Source: Firmicutes bacterium UBA3738 (GTDB lineage Bacteria; Bacillota; Clostridia; Peptostreptococcales; Anaerovoracaceae). From it: 21,344 nt of DNA. The position numbers and the translations under genes were made by a program. Location: contig DFGY01000093.1 in the NCBI GenBank assembly GCA_002372505.1, forward strand, positions 1-21,344. The letters are read 5' to 3'. Shown here one piece after another: positions 7,139-14,231 of this stretch (positions are counted from its first letter, which is position 1; each line of letters opens with the position of its first letter). A model generated the notes under the pieces. The model saw only the letters and a list, made by a program, of their open reading frames with translations. It had not been told where the DNA came from and did not search any database.

Positions 7139-8539
7139 TTAGCTGAACCAGCCAAGTCCGAAGAATCCGTCGATCTGTCCGAGAAGGATGAATACCATGC
7201 CGATAGGAGCAGTTACTTTGAATGTAGCTGTCCAGAAGCCGGCCAGTGAGAATTTCTGTCCTTCTGATTCGCATTCGTTCTTCAGCCAATCGATCTTCAT
7301 TACGTATCCTACGAAGATACCAAGGATCAGGGATCCGAGCGGCATCAGGATACCTTCTGCAAGCAGATCATAGAAGTCAAGCCAGCAGAATCCCAGGGGC
7401 TGCGGAAGTCCGCCAGCGCCGAGAGCATCCAGTGATGTAGGCAGGTTCAGGCAGAAAACGATTGCTATTACCAGAGCAACGATCGGTTTTCTGTTGTAGC
7501 TCTTGCCCTTTCTGATGCGGGCATCGATGATAGCTGATGCTGAAGATTCGATTACGGAAATCGATGATGTTATAGCAGCGATAAATACGAGGAAGTAGAA
7601 GATGAATCCGAAGATCGGACCAGCGCTACCCATGTCGTTGAATACCTGCTGCAGTGTGATGAACATGAGTCCCGGGCCGCCTGCCGGTTCAAGGTTGAAC
7701 GCGAAGCAAGCAGGCATTACAGCCAGACCGGCCATCAGGGCTACTGCGGTATCTGCCAGAGGTACGATGAATGCGTTCTTTACTAGACTCTCTTTCTTGG
7801 AAAGATATGATCCGTAAGTGATGATAGCACCCATACCAAGGGACAGTGAGAAGAACATCTGTCCGCCTGCAGTACCAAGTACTCCTATCCAACCGGAGCC
7901 TTTGAATACTTCCATGTTAGGCTTGAACATGAATTCAAGACCGCCGCCGGAACCATCAAGTGTCAATACTCTGATGATTACTATAATAAGCATTATGAAC
8001 AGAGCAGGCATAGCGATAGTAGTAAATCTTTCGATACCACCGGCTACACCACCCATTACGATAATCATATTCAGTACACAGAATATTGCCATGAACAGCA
8101 CTACCTGACCGCCGTTACCAACGAAGTCAGTGAAGTAAGCTGCCGTGTCAGTAGCTTCAAATATACCACTGTGCGTAAATATTGCCGCAAAGTTAGCTGC
8201 GAAGTATTTCATAGCATAGGCACCAAGTGTCATGTAGAACGCCAGGATACCGAAGCCAGCCAATACTGCCATGTAGCCAACGATTAAGAATTTGCTGTTC
8301 AGTTCTCTGAAAGCTTCGATTGGAGCTTTACCTGTGCTACGGCCAACAGCAAATTCGCCGAGCATGATGGTGAAACCTACCATGCACAGCATAAGTAAAT
8401 AAAGAATTAAGAATGCAAAACCGCCGTTAGAACCCATCTTGTAAGGGAAGCCCCACAAGTTTCCTAGTCCTACCGCGGAACCAACTGATGCCATAATAAA
8501 ACCAAAGTTGGAGTTAAATTGGCCTTTACTTTCACTCAT
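7139..8539 (-). CDS. sodium:neurotransmitter symporter (NSS) family transporter
   Basis: A sodium-driven inner-membrane carrier of the LeuT/SLC6 fold, probably for an amino acid; the substrate cannot be read from sequence. The 466-residue product opens with the NSS signature GSAVGLGNLWGFPY in TM1. It continues with about 11 hydrophobic segments, fitting the shorter 11-helix bacterial members. Other landmarks are GGGxG-like unwound stretches, EFAVGR after TM2, and ITSSISVIESS in the TM8 region. The ATG at 8539 is chosen because GGAGGTGATT ends just before it (7 bases from GGAGG). A TTG one codon upstream is also open. The residue aligning with the LeuT gate arginine 30 is Gly30 here, with Lys34 nearby. 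It has its own promoter and shares a terminator with recN. Confidence 0.93.
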   Translation of the reverse strand: MSESKGQFNSNFGFIMASVGSAVGLGNLWGFPYKMGSNGGFAFLILYLLMLCMVGFTIMLGEFAVGRSTGKAPIEAFRELNSKFLIVGYMAVLAGFGILAFYMTLGAYAMKYFAANFAAIFTHSGIFEATDTAAYFTDFVGNGGQVVLFMAIFCVLNMIIVMGGVAGGIERFTTIAMPALFIMLIIVIIRVLTLDGSGGGLEFMFKPNMEVFKGSGWIGVLGTAGGQMFFSLSLGMGAIITYGSYLSKKESLVKNAFIVPLADTAVALMAGLAVMPACFAFNLEPAGGPGLMFITLQQVFNDMGSAGPIFGFIFYFLVFIAAITSSISVIESSASAIIDARIRKGKSYNRKPIVALVIAIVFCLNLPTSLDALGAGGLPQPLGFCWLDFYDLLAEGILMPLGSLILGIFVGYVMKIDWLKNECESEGQKFSLAGFWTATFKVTAPIGMVFILLGQIDGFFGLGWFS

Positions 8540-8594
8540 CAAATCACCTCCATGAATGAATGAATAAGAAATAAGAATAAGTACTACAGTTATT

Positions 8595-8623
8595 ATTATA
8601 AATATTCAGATAATTTATTGCAA
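8595..8623 (-). promoter_or_regulatory. promoter of the NSS symporter gene
   Basis: On the minus strand TTGCAA (8618-8623) and TATAAT (8595-8600) are spaced by exactly 17 bases. The -10 is about 56 bases upstream of the chosen ATG. The surrounding 8560-8640 stretch is strongly AT-rich. Confidence 0.75.
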
Positions 8624-8691
8624 GAGTTTTTTGAAAAATTCCTTAAATTTCTTTCATACTTTCCTACATATTTAGTTAGAACCTTGGTTTT

Positions 8692-8725
8692 AGGTGACAG
8701 GGGGACGGTTCTCCTGTCATCTTTT
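8692..8725 (+). repeat. left REP-like arm
   Basis: It begins aggtgacagggggacggt and continues with tctcctgtcatctttt. GGTGACA and TGTCATC flank the GGGGGACGG core and can pair imperfectly, giving a single REP-type hairpin. It is the inverted partner of 9121-9154; the only two mismatches are adjacent, at positions 23-24. Confidence 0.85.
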
Positions 8726-8757
8726 TGTCCTATAAACGGACGGGATACTGTATCTCA

Positions 8758-8790
8758 TAAAACAGTGACACGAGAACCTCCCATCTGGCA
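8758..8790 (-). repeat. degenerate inverted REP copy next to the left arm
   Basis: Reading the plus strand, TGACAC-GAGAACC-TCCC-CTGGCA follows the same order as the right arm (TGAC, GAGAACC, TCCC, CTGTCA) with small indels. It would form a head-to-head REP pair with 8692-8725. The match is partial, so confidence is modest. Confidence 0.45.
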
Positions 8791-8804
8791 TACACTTTCA
8801 CTTT

Positions 8805-9088
8805 TCCAACATTTACTCTCGTACAGAGAAAATGTTGGACTTACACCTTTGCTCAGACCTCAACAAACTGGTTGCCTCATCATTTTTTCCAACATTTACT
8901 CTCATACAGAGAAAATGTTGGACTTACACCTTTGCTCAGCCCTCGAAAAACCGGTTGCCTCATCATTTTTTCCAACATTTTCTCTCATACAGAGAAAATG
9001 TTGGAACAAACCGGCTTTCTCATGCCCTGATAAGTCTCTGGCCTTCCATCATTTCCAACATTTCTTCTCACACAGAAAAAATGTTGGA
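8805..9088. repeat. array of four 35-bp palindromes with 83-bp period
   Basis: Units lie at 8805-8839, 8888-8922, 8971-9005 and 9054-9088. Each folds as a 15-bp stem (TCCAACATTTTCTCT with AGAGAAAATGTTGGA) around a 5-base loop such as CATAC. Unit 3 is perfect, while units 1, 2 and 4 have one stem mismatch each. The three spacers are all 48 bases. The first two spacers are identical at 44 of 48 positions, and the third is diverged but related. Start-to-start distance is 83 bases every time. The near-identical spacers and full palindromic symmetry argue for tandem duplication of a palindromic element. Confidence 0.92.
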
Positions 9089-9120
9089 ATCAATAGGTAG
9101 GGCTAGAACCATAAATTGTC

Positions 9121-9154
9121 AAAAGATGACGAGAGAACCGTCCCCCTGTCACCT
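9121..9154 (-). repeat. right REP-like arm
   Basis: On the minus strand it reads aggtgacagggggacggt followed by tctctcgtcatctttt, matching the left arm at 32 of 34 positions. It ends one base before the A-run that forms the T-tract of the adjacent ispH-rpsA terminator. Confidence 0.85.
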
Positions 9155-9155
9155 C

Positions 9156-9191
9156 AAAAAAAGATCTGAGTGGACTGCTCCATTCAGATCT
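9156..9191 (-). terminator. Rho-independent terminator of ispH-rpsA
   Basis: On the minus strand the arms AGATCTGAATGGA and TCCACTCAGATCT pair over 13 positions with one mismatch around a 4-base loop. A run of T follows (plus-strand A-run 9156-9161). It lies about 30 bases after the ispH-rpsA stop codon. Confidence 0.85.
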
Positions 9192-9220
9192 TATATGCTT
9201 TTATTTAGTATCTCAGCTTA

Positions 9221-11470
9221 TTATGCTTCTTCAGCTTCTTCTGCAGGTGCTTCCTCAGCAGGAGCTTCTTCAGCAACCTCAGCTTCTTCGGCAGCGTCTG
9301 CCTCTTCAGCTTCAGCTTCCTCAGCAACCTCTTCTGCCGGTGTTTCCTCAGCCTGAGCCTCTTCAGCTTCAGCCTCTTCTTCAGCCGGTGCAGCTTCCTC
9401 TGCAACCTCTTCTGCGGGTGCTTCCTCAGCTACTTCTTCAACTGGTGCTTCTTCAACTGCCTCAGCAGCTTCTGCAGGTGCTTCTTCAACAACCTCAGCT
9501 TCTGTAGCTTCTTCTGCTACTGCTTCTTCCGGAAGTGTCTCTTTAATTGACAGTGAGATACGTTTTCTCTCTTTATCGATTTCGAGAATCTTAGCTGTTA
9601 CTTCGTCGCCGACTTTCAGTTCGTCGTTAATATCTGCAACGCGTTCGTTCTTGATTTCTGAAATGTGTACAAGTCCATCAAGACCCGGCTCCAGTTCAAC
9701 GAAGCAACCATATTCTTTAATCTGAACGACTTTGCCTGATACTACCTGGCCTACACTGTAATTGTCGTCAATTACTGACCAGGGTTCCGGAACTGTCTGC
9801 TTGAGACCGAGAGAAATCTTGCCCTTTTCTTCGTTCATTGAAAGGATCTTAACTGAGATCTTTTCGCCGATTGAAAGGACTTCCTTCGGGTGCTTCAGCT
9901 TGCCCCATGAAATTTCGGAAATGTGGAGCAGGCCGTCAATACCACCGATGTCAACAAATGCACCATAGTCTGTGAAACGCATTACTGTTCCTTCAACTAT
10001 GTCGTCAACATTGATGTTTGCCCATACCTTTTCGAGAGCCTTCTGTCTCTCTTCATTGAGATAAGCCTTGTGTGAGAATACAGCCTTGCCTCTTCTCGGG
10101 TCAACTCTTGAAACTTTTACAGTAAGAGTCTGACCGACGAATTCTGAAGAATCCTCAACGTATCTGTCAGAAAGCTGTGACAGCGGAATGAATCCGGATA
10201 CTTCTTTGTATCTGGCAATAACGCCACCGTTTACCTGTCTTTCTACATCCACATCGATGAGAGCCTTGTCTTCGAACGCCTGGTTGATTTCTTCCCAGTG
10301 CTCGCTTGCTTCCAGCTTCTTTCTTGAAAGCATAATGAAACCATCGCCATTGTCCGTCTTGAGTACCTTGGCCTGGATTTCATCGCCTTCGTTGAAAGCG
10401 TCGTCAATGTTCTGACCTTCTTCAAGTGTGATTTCGTCATACGGTATCATACCGTCTTTCTTGCATCCAAGGTTTACTATGATTCCCTCAGATGTCTTCT
10501 GGAAAACCGTTCCGGTTACCAATTCCCCGCCTCTGGGAAGTCTCAAGGATTTGTCTATATCCTCCAGCAGATCATCCATGGTCAGGTTGTCTTCAGTGAA
10601 TTGTTCACTCATTCTTGCAATAACCTCCTTAATTGCATAGTCAGGCGTCGAGGCGCCTGCCGCAACCCCTATTCTATTATATTTTTCAAGCTCTGGCAAT
10701 GATAAATCACTCAAATTTTCAACAAAAAATACATTTTCACAGTTTTTTTCCGCAATTTCGAATAATTTTTTCGTGTTAGAGCTCTTTTTATCTCCGACTA
10801 TCAGCATGGCTTCGACCTGGGAAGCCGTCCCGGCGCAGGAATCCTGGCGCTCTTTCGTGGCGTTGCAAATGGTGTCTTTAATCTCCGGCTTAATGCCGGC
10901 TTCACCTAAAATCTCAATGACCTTTTCGAAAACGTCTCGCCTGATTGTAGTCTGAGCTACAACTATGCTTTCCTTTTCCGTGAGGCCCCTCAGTTCACCC
11001 TCGCCAAGAGAAGAAAGAAATTCACGGGCTGCTTCTTCATTTTTTATCACTATACCTTTTTCATTGCACCAGCCGTTAATACCTTCAACCTCCGGGTGAG
11101 CGCCGTCTCCCACTATGAACACTACTTTTCCCGCCTCGTCGGCTTCGTGGGCTATATCATGAATGCGTGCAACGAAAGGACAGGTGGCGTCCACAAGTTC
11201 AATGCCCATCCTTTCCGCATCATCGTAAAAGGCCTTGGGCTCGCCGTGGGAACGTACGATAACCTTGGATCCTTCCGGCACCTCGGAAAGTCTGGAAACT
11301 ACATCAATGCCTTTTGCCGCCAGATCTTCAGTCACCCTGCTGTTATGAATGAGCATGCCGCAGGTAAAGACCCTTCCGCCTTTCTCCGCCATCTTCTCGG
11401 CTGTTGCAATAGCGTTCTCAACACCGAAGCAGAATCCTGAATGCTCCGCCCTTATTACTTCTCTCTTCAT
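9221..11470 (-). CDS. ispH-rpsA: bifunctional HMBPP reductase IspH / ribosomal protein S1 fusion
   Basis: The N-terminal part (about 1-285) is 4-hydroxy-3-methylbut-2-enyl diphosphate reductase, the last MEP-pathway enzyme, giving IPP and DMAPP. The [4Fe-4S] cysteines C14, C97 and C202 are present. So are substrate-site residues H42, H75, H125, E127, T174/T175, S230-S231-N232 and S274. The C-terminal part has four S1 RNA-binding domains at about 315-385, 400-470, 488-558 and 574-645. Domains 3 and 4 are the most canonical (DYGAFVDIGGIDGLLHISE, EYGCFVELEPGLDGLVHISE). Residues 650-749 form a 100-residue tail almost purely Glu, Ala, Val and Pro, with no Lys or Arg. Such fusions are known from Clostridia. 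The ATG overlaps the upstream aminopeptidase stop (ATGA), with AAGG 10 bases ahead. The terminator is at 9156-9191. Confidence 0.97.
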   Translation of the reverse strand: MKREVIRAEHSGFCFGVENAIATAEKMAEKGGRVFTCGMLIHNSRVTEDLAAKGIDVVSRLSEVPEGSKVIVRSHGEPKAFYDDAERMGIELVDATCPFVARIHDIAHEADEAGKVVFIVGDGAHPEVEGINGWCNEKGIVIKNEEAAREFLSSLGEGELRGLTEKESIVVAQTTIRRDVFEKVIEILGEAGIKPEIKDTICNATKERQDSCAGTASQVEAMLIVGDKKSSNTKKLFEIAEKNCENVFFVENLSDLSLPELEKYNRIGVAAGASTPDYAIKEVIARMSEQFTEDNLTMDDLLEDIDKSLRLPRGGELVTGTVFQKTSEGIIVNLGCKKDGMIPYDEITLEEGQNIDDAFNEGDEIQAKVLKTDNGDGFIMLSRKKLEASEHWEEINQAFEDKALIDVDVERQVNGGVIARYKEVSGFIPLSQLSDRYVEDSSEFVGQTLTVKVSRVDPRRGKAVFSHKAYLNEERQKALEKVWANINVDDIVEGTVMRFTDYGAFVDIGGIDGLLHISEISWGKLKHPKEVLSIGEKISVKILSMNEEKGKISLGLKQTVPEPWSVIDDNYSVGQVVSGKVVQIKEYGCFVELEPGLDGLVHISEIKNERVADINDELKVGDEVTAKILEIDKERKRISLSIKETLPEEAVAEEATEAEVVEEAPAEAAEAVEEAPVEEVAEEAPAEEVAEEAAPAEEEAEAEEAQAEETPAEEVAEEAEAEEADAAEEAEVAEEAPAEEAPAEEAEEA

Positions 11471-12879
11471 ATTTTCGTCGCCTTATTTAAGAATGAACAG
11501 TAGCCTCTGTACGCCTCGTAGACGTCCGCCTTGCTGGTTGCCTCCCAGGGGGAATGCATGCTTAAGACAGCAACGCCGCTGTCGATTACATTCATGCCGT
11601 AGAGAGCCAGAATGTATGCAATGGTGCCGCCGCCTCCAAGGTCTACCTTGCCAAGCTCTGCAGTCTGGAAGTTCACCTTGTCCTCACCGAGAATTCTTCT
11701 CAGCATGCCAAGATATTCCGCATTGGCATCGTTGGAGCCGGACTTACCGCGGGCTCCCGTGAATTTATTGAACACCAGGCCGCATCCGAGATAGGCCACA
11801 TTTTTCTTGTCAAAGCTGGAGGCGTAAGTGGGATCGAATCCGCTGCTTACATCCGATGACAGCATTGTGCATGACGCCAGGCACCTTCTTAAATTAAGGT
11901 CACCCTTCTCACCGCACATTTCCATTACTTCGGCAACGGTGTTCTCGAAGAATTTGGACTGCATGCCCGTTGCTCCTACGCTGCCGATTTCCTCCTTGTC
12001 CACGAGAAGGCAGCAGGCTGTGCGCTTAACCTTTTCCACATCCAGCATAGCCATGTATGAAGTGTATGAGCATACCCTGTCGTCCTGTCCGTAGGAAAGA
12101 ATCATACTGCGGTCAAAGCCTGCCTCTCTGGCCCTTCCTGCAGGTACCACTTCCAGCTCAGCGGAAATAAAGTCTTCCTCTTCAATTCCGTATTCCTTTT
12201 TCAGAATGTCCAGGAGACCCTTCTTAACGGCAGTCATACCCTTGCTCTTTTCTTTATCTTTATCTGTAATTTTTACAGGCTTGTTGGCAACAATAATATC
12301 CAGAGCCTCACCTTCTACAACGGTAGCGGCCTTCTTGTTCATCTGATCCTGTGCCAGATGAATGAGCAGATCCGACACGAAGAATACCGGATCCTCCGGC
12401 CTTTCGCCTATACACACCTCAACCTGACTTCCGTCCTTCTTCACTACTACGCCGTGAATAGCTAAAGGCAGAGTTACCCACTGGTATTTCTTAATGCCGC
12501 CATAATAGTGAGTGTCAAGGTATGCGAATCCTCCGTCTTCATAGAGAGGGTTCTGTTTCACATCCATGCGCGGCGAATCAATGTGAGCACCGAGAATGTT
12601 CATTCCTTCCATCATAGGTTCACTGCCGATATTGAACATGATTACAGCCTTGTTCATATTGACCCTGTAAACCTTGTCCCCTGTTTTGAGGGCGGCGCCT
12701 TTTTCAATTAGTGCGTCAAGGTCCTTGTAGCCGGCCTTCTTCGCCGCGTCCACAATTATCTTCACGCACTCTCTTTCCGTCTTTCCCTCACTGAGAAAGT
12801 CAATGTATCCCTTGCAGAAATCATCACATTCCTGCATCTGTTTTTTCGTATAAATTTCCCAAGTATTCTTATTTTCCAT
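11467..12879 (-). CDS. M18 family (aspartyl-type) zinc aminopeptidase
   Basis: A cytoplasmic di-zinc metallopeptidase that removes N-terminal residues, typically acidic ones in this family. The chosen 470-residue product has the M18 metal and catalytic motifs: GAHIDSPR with H99 and D101, QDDRVCSY with D266/D267, DKEEIGSVGATG with E296 and E297, SSDVSSG with D343, and SMHSPWE with H442. I place the start at the ATG at 12879 because AAAGGAG then lies 8 bases upstream. An ATG two codons earlier would leave only 2 bases of spacing. The stop overlaps the ispH-rpsA start by four bases, so it is co-transcribed and probably coupled to that gene. No functional link between the two is evident. Confidence 0.93.
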   Translation of the reverse strand: MENKNTWEIYTKKQMQECDDFCKGYIDFLSEGKTERECVKIIVDAAKKAGYKDLDALIEKGAALKTGDKVYRVNMNKAVIMFNIGSEPMMEGMNILGAHIDSPRMDVKQNPLYEDGGFAYLDTHYYGGIKKYQWVTLPLAIHGVVVKKDGSQVEVCIGERPEDPVFFVSDLLIHLAQDQMNKKAATVVEGEALDIIVANKPVKITDKDKEKSKGMTAVKKGLLDILKKEYGIEEEDFISAELEVVPAGRAREAGFDRSMILSYGQDDRVCSYTSYMAMLDVEKVKRTACCLLVDKEEIGSVGATGMQSKFFENTVAEVMEMCGEKGDLNLRRCLASCTMLSSDVSSGFDPTYASSFDKKNVAYLGCGLVFNKFTGARGKSGSNDANAEYLGMLRRILGEDKVNFQTAELGKVDLGGGGTIAYILALYGMNVIDSGVAVLSMHSPWEATSKADVYEAYRGYCSFLNKATKI

Positions 12880-12912
12880 TTCCATGTCTCCTTTATCTTC
12901 TTCCGAAGAGAT

Positions 12913-12941
12913 ATGCTATTATACTTGGGAAGCTTTGTCAA
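12913..12941 (-). promoter_or_regulatory. promoter of the aminopeptidase-ispH-rpsA operon
   Basis: A consensus TTGACA -35 (minus strand, 12936-12941) lies 17 bases from TAGCAT (12913-12918, 4 of 6 to the -10 consensus). A perfect TATAAT is also present but only 12 bases from TTGACA, so it may serve another weaker -35. The region is the 59-65 base gap between the Tad operon and the aminopeptidase. Confidence 0.55.
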
Positions 12942-12944
12942 ACT

Positions 12945-13457
12945 TTATAAGGTGGCTATCTTTCTTATTTCACGCCTGACTACAGCCGTCCGGCTGGCGC
13001 TCTCCTTAAGGGATAAATGCTCTTCCTTAATGCTGCCGCTGAGCCGGTTTAAAATCTGTTTTTGCATAGGCTGGGCCTGGCTCTCAAGATAGTCCGTAAG
13101 CTCCAGCACATTCTGCATGGGTCGCTGCACTCTTGAAGGAACGTAGGCGAACTTTACGTCCCTCCTCCTTCTGTCCAGAAAAACAGTCTTTCCGTTTAAC
13201 ACTATCTGTTCCGGATCTATGAGGAACTCCCCGGCCTTCTTTAAATTCACCATGGACTTTTCCAGAAGTTCCAGCATCTCATCTATATTTGCAAATTCCA
13301 TTTCATCCAGTCTGGTGTACCCACTGCTGTCGTATATGGCCTGCTTTACGTCGTTCACCGTAACGAAAGACGCTGGAAGGGAAAAGTCGCAAAGGCCCGA
13401 GGCTATGACTTTTTCTTCAAAGGGCTTTAAGTTTCTCGCATCATATCTTTCTTCCAT
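12945..13457 (-). CDS. DUF6382-like protein of the Tad locus
   Basis: The 170-residue soluble protein resembles the DUF6382 domain that elsewhere precedes an FHA domain in clostridial Tad loci. The resembling features are IYDSSGYTRLDEM, an amphipathic LELLEKSMVNLKKA stretch, FLIDPEQIVLNGKTVFLD (about 98-115) and VKFAYVP. The assignment is by pattern resemblance only. After about residue 125 comes a basic, helical C-terminus with no FHA domain and no membrane segment. GGAGG lies 9 bases before the ATG. It is the last gene of the Tad operon, 15 bases below the TadE-like gene. It could act as a cytoplasmic accessory to the pilus platform; that is inference. Confidence 0.55.
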   Translation of the reverse strand: MEERYDARNLKPFEEKVIASGLCDFSLPASFVTVNDVKQAIYDSSGYTRLDEMEFANIDEMLELLEKSMVNLKKAGEFLIDPEQIVLNGKTVFLDRRRRDVKFAYVPSRVQRPMQNVLELTDYLESQAQPMQKQILNRLSGSIKEEHLSLKESASRTAVVRREIRKIATL

Positions 13458-13472
13458 CAGTACCCACCTCCA

Positions 13473-14231
13473 TCATGTACCTCCGCATTTTGAGCATGCT
13501 GAGTATCCGCGTTTCTTTGCCTGCGTCAGTTCAATTGTAATAGTATATTTCTTTATGGAATTACAGTTCCCTCTGTGGTATGCCCCGCCGTATCTGGGAA
13601 AGACGTAAACTATGGAGCCAAGGGCCAGAGAGCCGGGCTTACAGTGAGCGCAGGCATCGTATCTGCGCTTAATGTCCCCTGTAAGAGCCGCCTGGACGGG
13701 GTGTGCAGTAACATAGGTGCAGGATTTCTTGTGATATTTGCTCCCCCACATGGGGAATATATATACCATGTGAGCATCCTCCGCCCGTTCCATTGCCTCA
13801 AATCCAAAGGGATTGTTATATGTTTTGCCGATCCATCCCCGGCACTTCAGCCGGTCTCTCACATCAAATCCATCGTAAAGATCCAGGGGCAGCCTCACAT
13901 CAATGTGGTAGTCCATATTAAAGGATATTTTCCCGTCGCCCAGTAGATACCTCATGTGGTTTACATCCGCCTCAGTTATAAACTTGTTTTCATCTTCAAT
14001 TCTGTCTTCGATTCTTCCGGCGAAGCCGATACCTGCTCTGTCCACGTAGGCGTAGGCCGCCTGCCTTCTGGCCTCATCCACAGCGGCGTGCATACCTGAT
14101 TCCACGCCGCCTACCACCTTTATCAGATACCCTATGCATAGCGAGGCCACCAAGAATATGGGAAGGAATATGGCCGCTTCAACTGTGTAATAACCCGGCC
14201 TGGCAGTACTCGCCTTAGTACTTGTGATCAT
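13473..14231 (-). CDS. TadE-like pseudopilin with two Ada-like metal-binding repeats
   Basis: I chose the ATG at 14231, which follows GGGAG by 7 bases and gives 252 residues. The longer open frame upstream overlaps the DUF5702 gene and carries no signal. The N-terminus is TadE-like: GYYTVEAAIFLPIFL (13-27) running into one membrane helix (about 20-42). The C-terminus has two tandem repeats, about 156-199 and 208-251, each VY-FP-G--YH then C then C-x2-C. Their putative ligands are H167, C171, C194, C197 and H219, C223, C246, C249, an identical H-x3-C-x22-C-x2-C spacing. This resembles the Ada zinc-binding fold. A pilus-associated, metal-binding minor pseudopilin is the likely role. The gene overlaps the DUF5702 gene by 17 bases. 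Confidence 0.75.
   Translation of the reverse strand: MITSTKASTARPGYYTVEAAIFLPIFLVASLCIGYLIKVVGGVESGMHAAVDEARRQAAYAYVDRAGIGFAGRIEDRIEDENKFITEADVNHMRYLLGDGKISFNMDYHIDVRLPLDLYDGFDVRDRLKCRGWIGKTYNNPFGFEAMERAEDAHMVYIFPMWGSKYHKKSCTYVTAHPVQAALTGDIKRRYDACAHCKPGSLALGSIVYVFPRYGGAYHRGNCNSIKKYTITIELTQAKKRGYSACSKCGGT

Larger units (their letters stand above)
8692..9154. mobile_element. MITE/BIME-like composite element with inverted REP arms
   Basis: Inverted 34-bp arms (8692-8725 and 9121-9154) match at 32 of 34 positions and bracket 463 bases. The interior has a degenerate third REP copy and four 35-bp palindromes at 83-bp spacing. No transposase is encoded and I see no clear target-site duplication next to the arms. 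It could be a non-autonomous element or an accumulated cluster of REP units moved by a RAYT-type transposase elsewhere in the genome. Which of the two applies is inference. Confidence 0.55.
8543..9220. other. gene-free region with a composite repeat element
   Basis: This 678-base gap between the symporter and the ispH-rpsA gene contains no credible gene. From left to right it holds the symporter ribosome binding site and promoter, AT-rich filler to about 8690, the composite repeat element 8692-9154, and the terminator of ispH-rpsA (9156-9191). The open frames crossing it owe their length to the repeat periodicity. They lack ribosome binding sites and recognisable protein features. Confidence 0.8.

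Noticed and set aside
8805..9088. CRISPR array
   Set aside because: Repeats are full-length palindromes, two spacers are 44/48 identical, spacer length is 48, and no cas gene is nearby.
8692..9154. Insertion sequence with transposase
   Set aside because: There is no transposase frame inside and no clear target-site duplication, so only a non-autonomous element can be proposed.
8618..9356. Plus-strand ORFs crossing the repeat region (8618-9100 and 8832-9356)
   Set aside because: Their length comes from in-frame tandem repeats. They have no ribosome binding site, and the second runs into the antisense of the ispH-rpsA tail.
9223..9507. Plus-strand Leu/Gln/Pro-rich ORF
   Set aside because: It is the antisense shadow of the Glu/Ala-rich tail of the IspH-S1 fusion.
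12921..12941. TTGACA with TATAAT as one promoter
   Set aside because: The spacing is only 12 bases. TTGACA with TAGCAT at 17 bases is more plausible, so the TATAAT is not paired with it.
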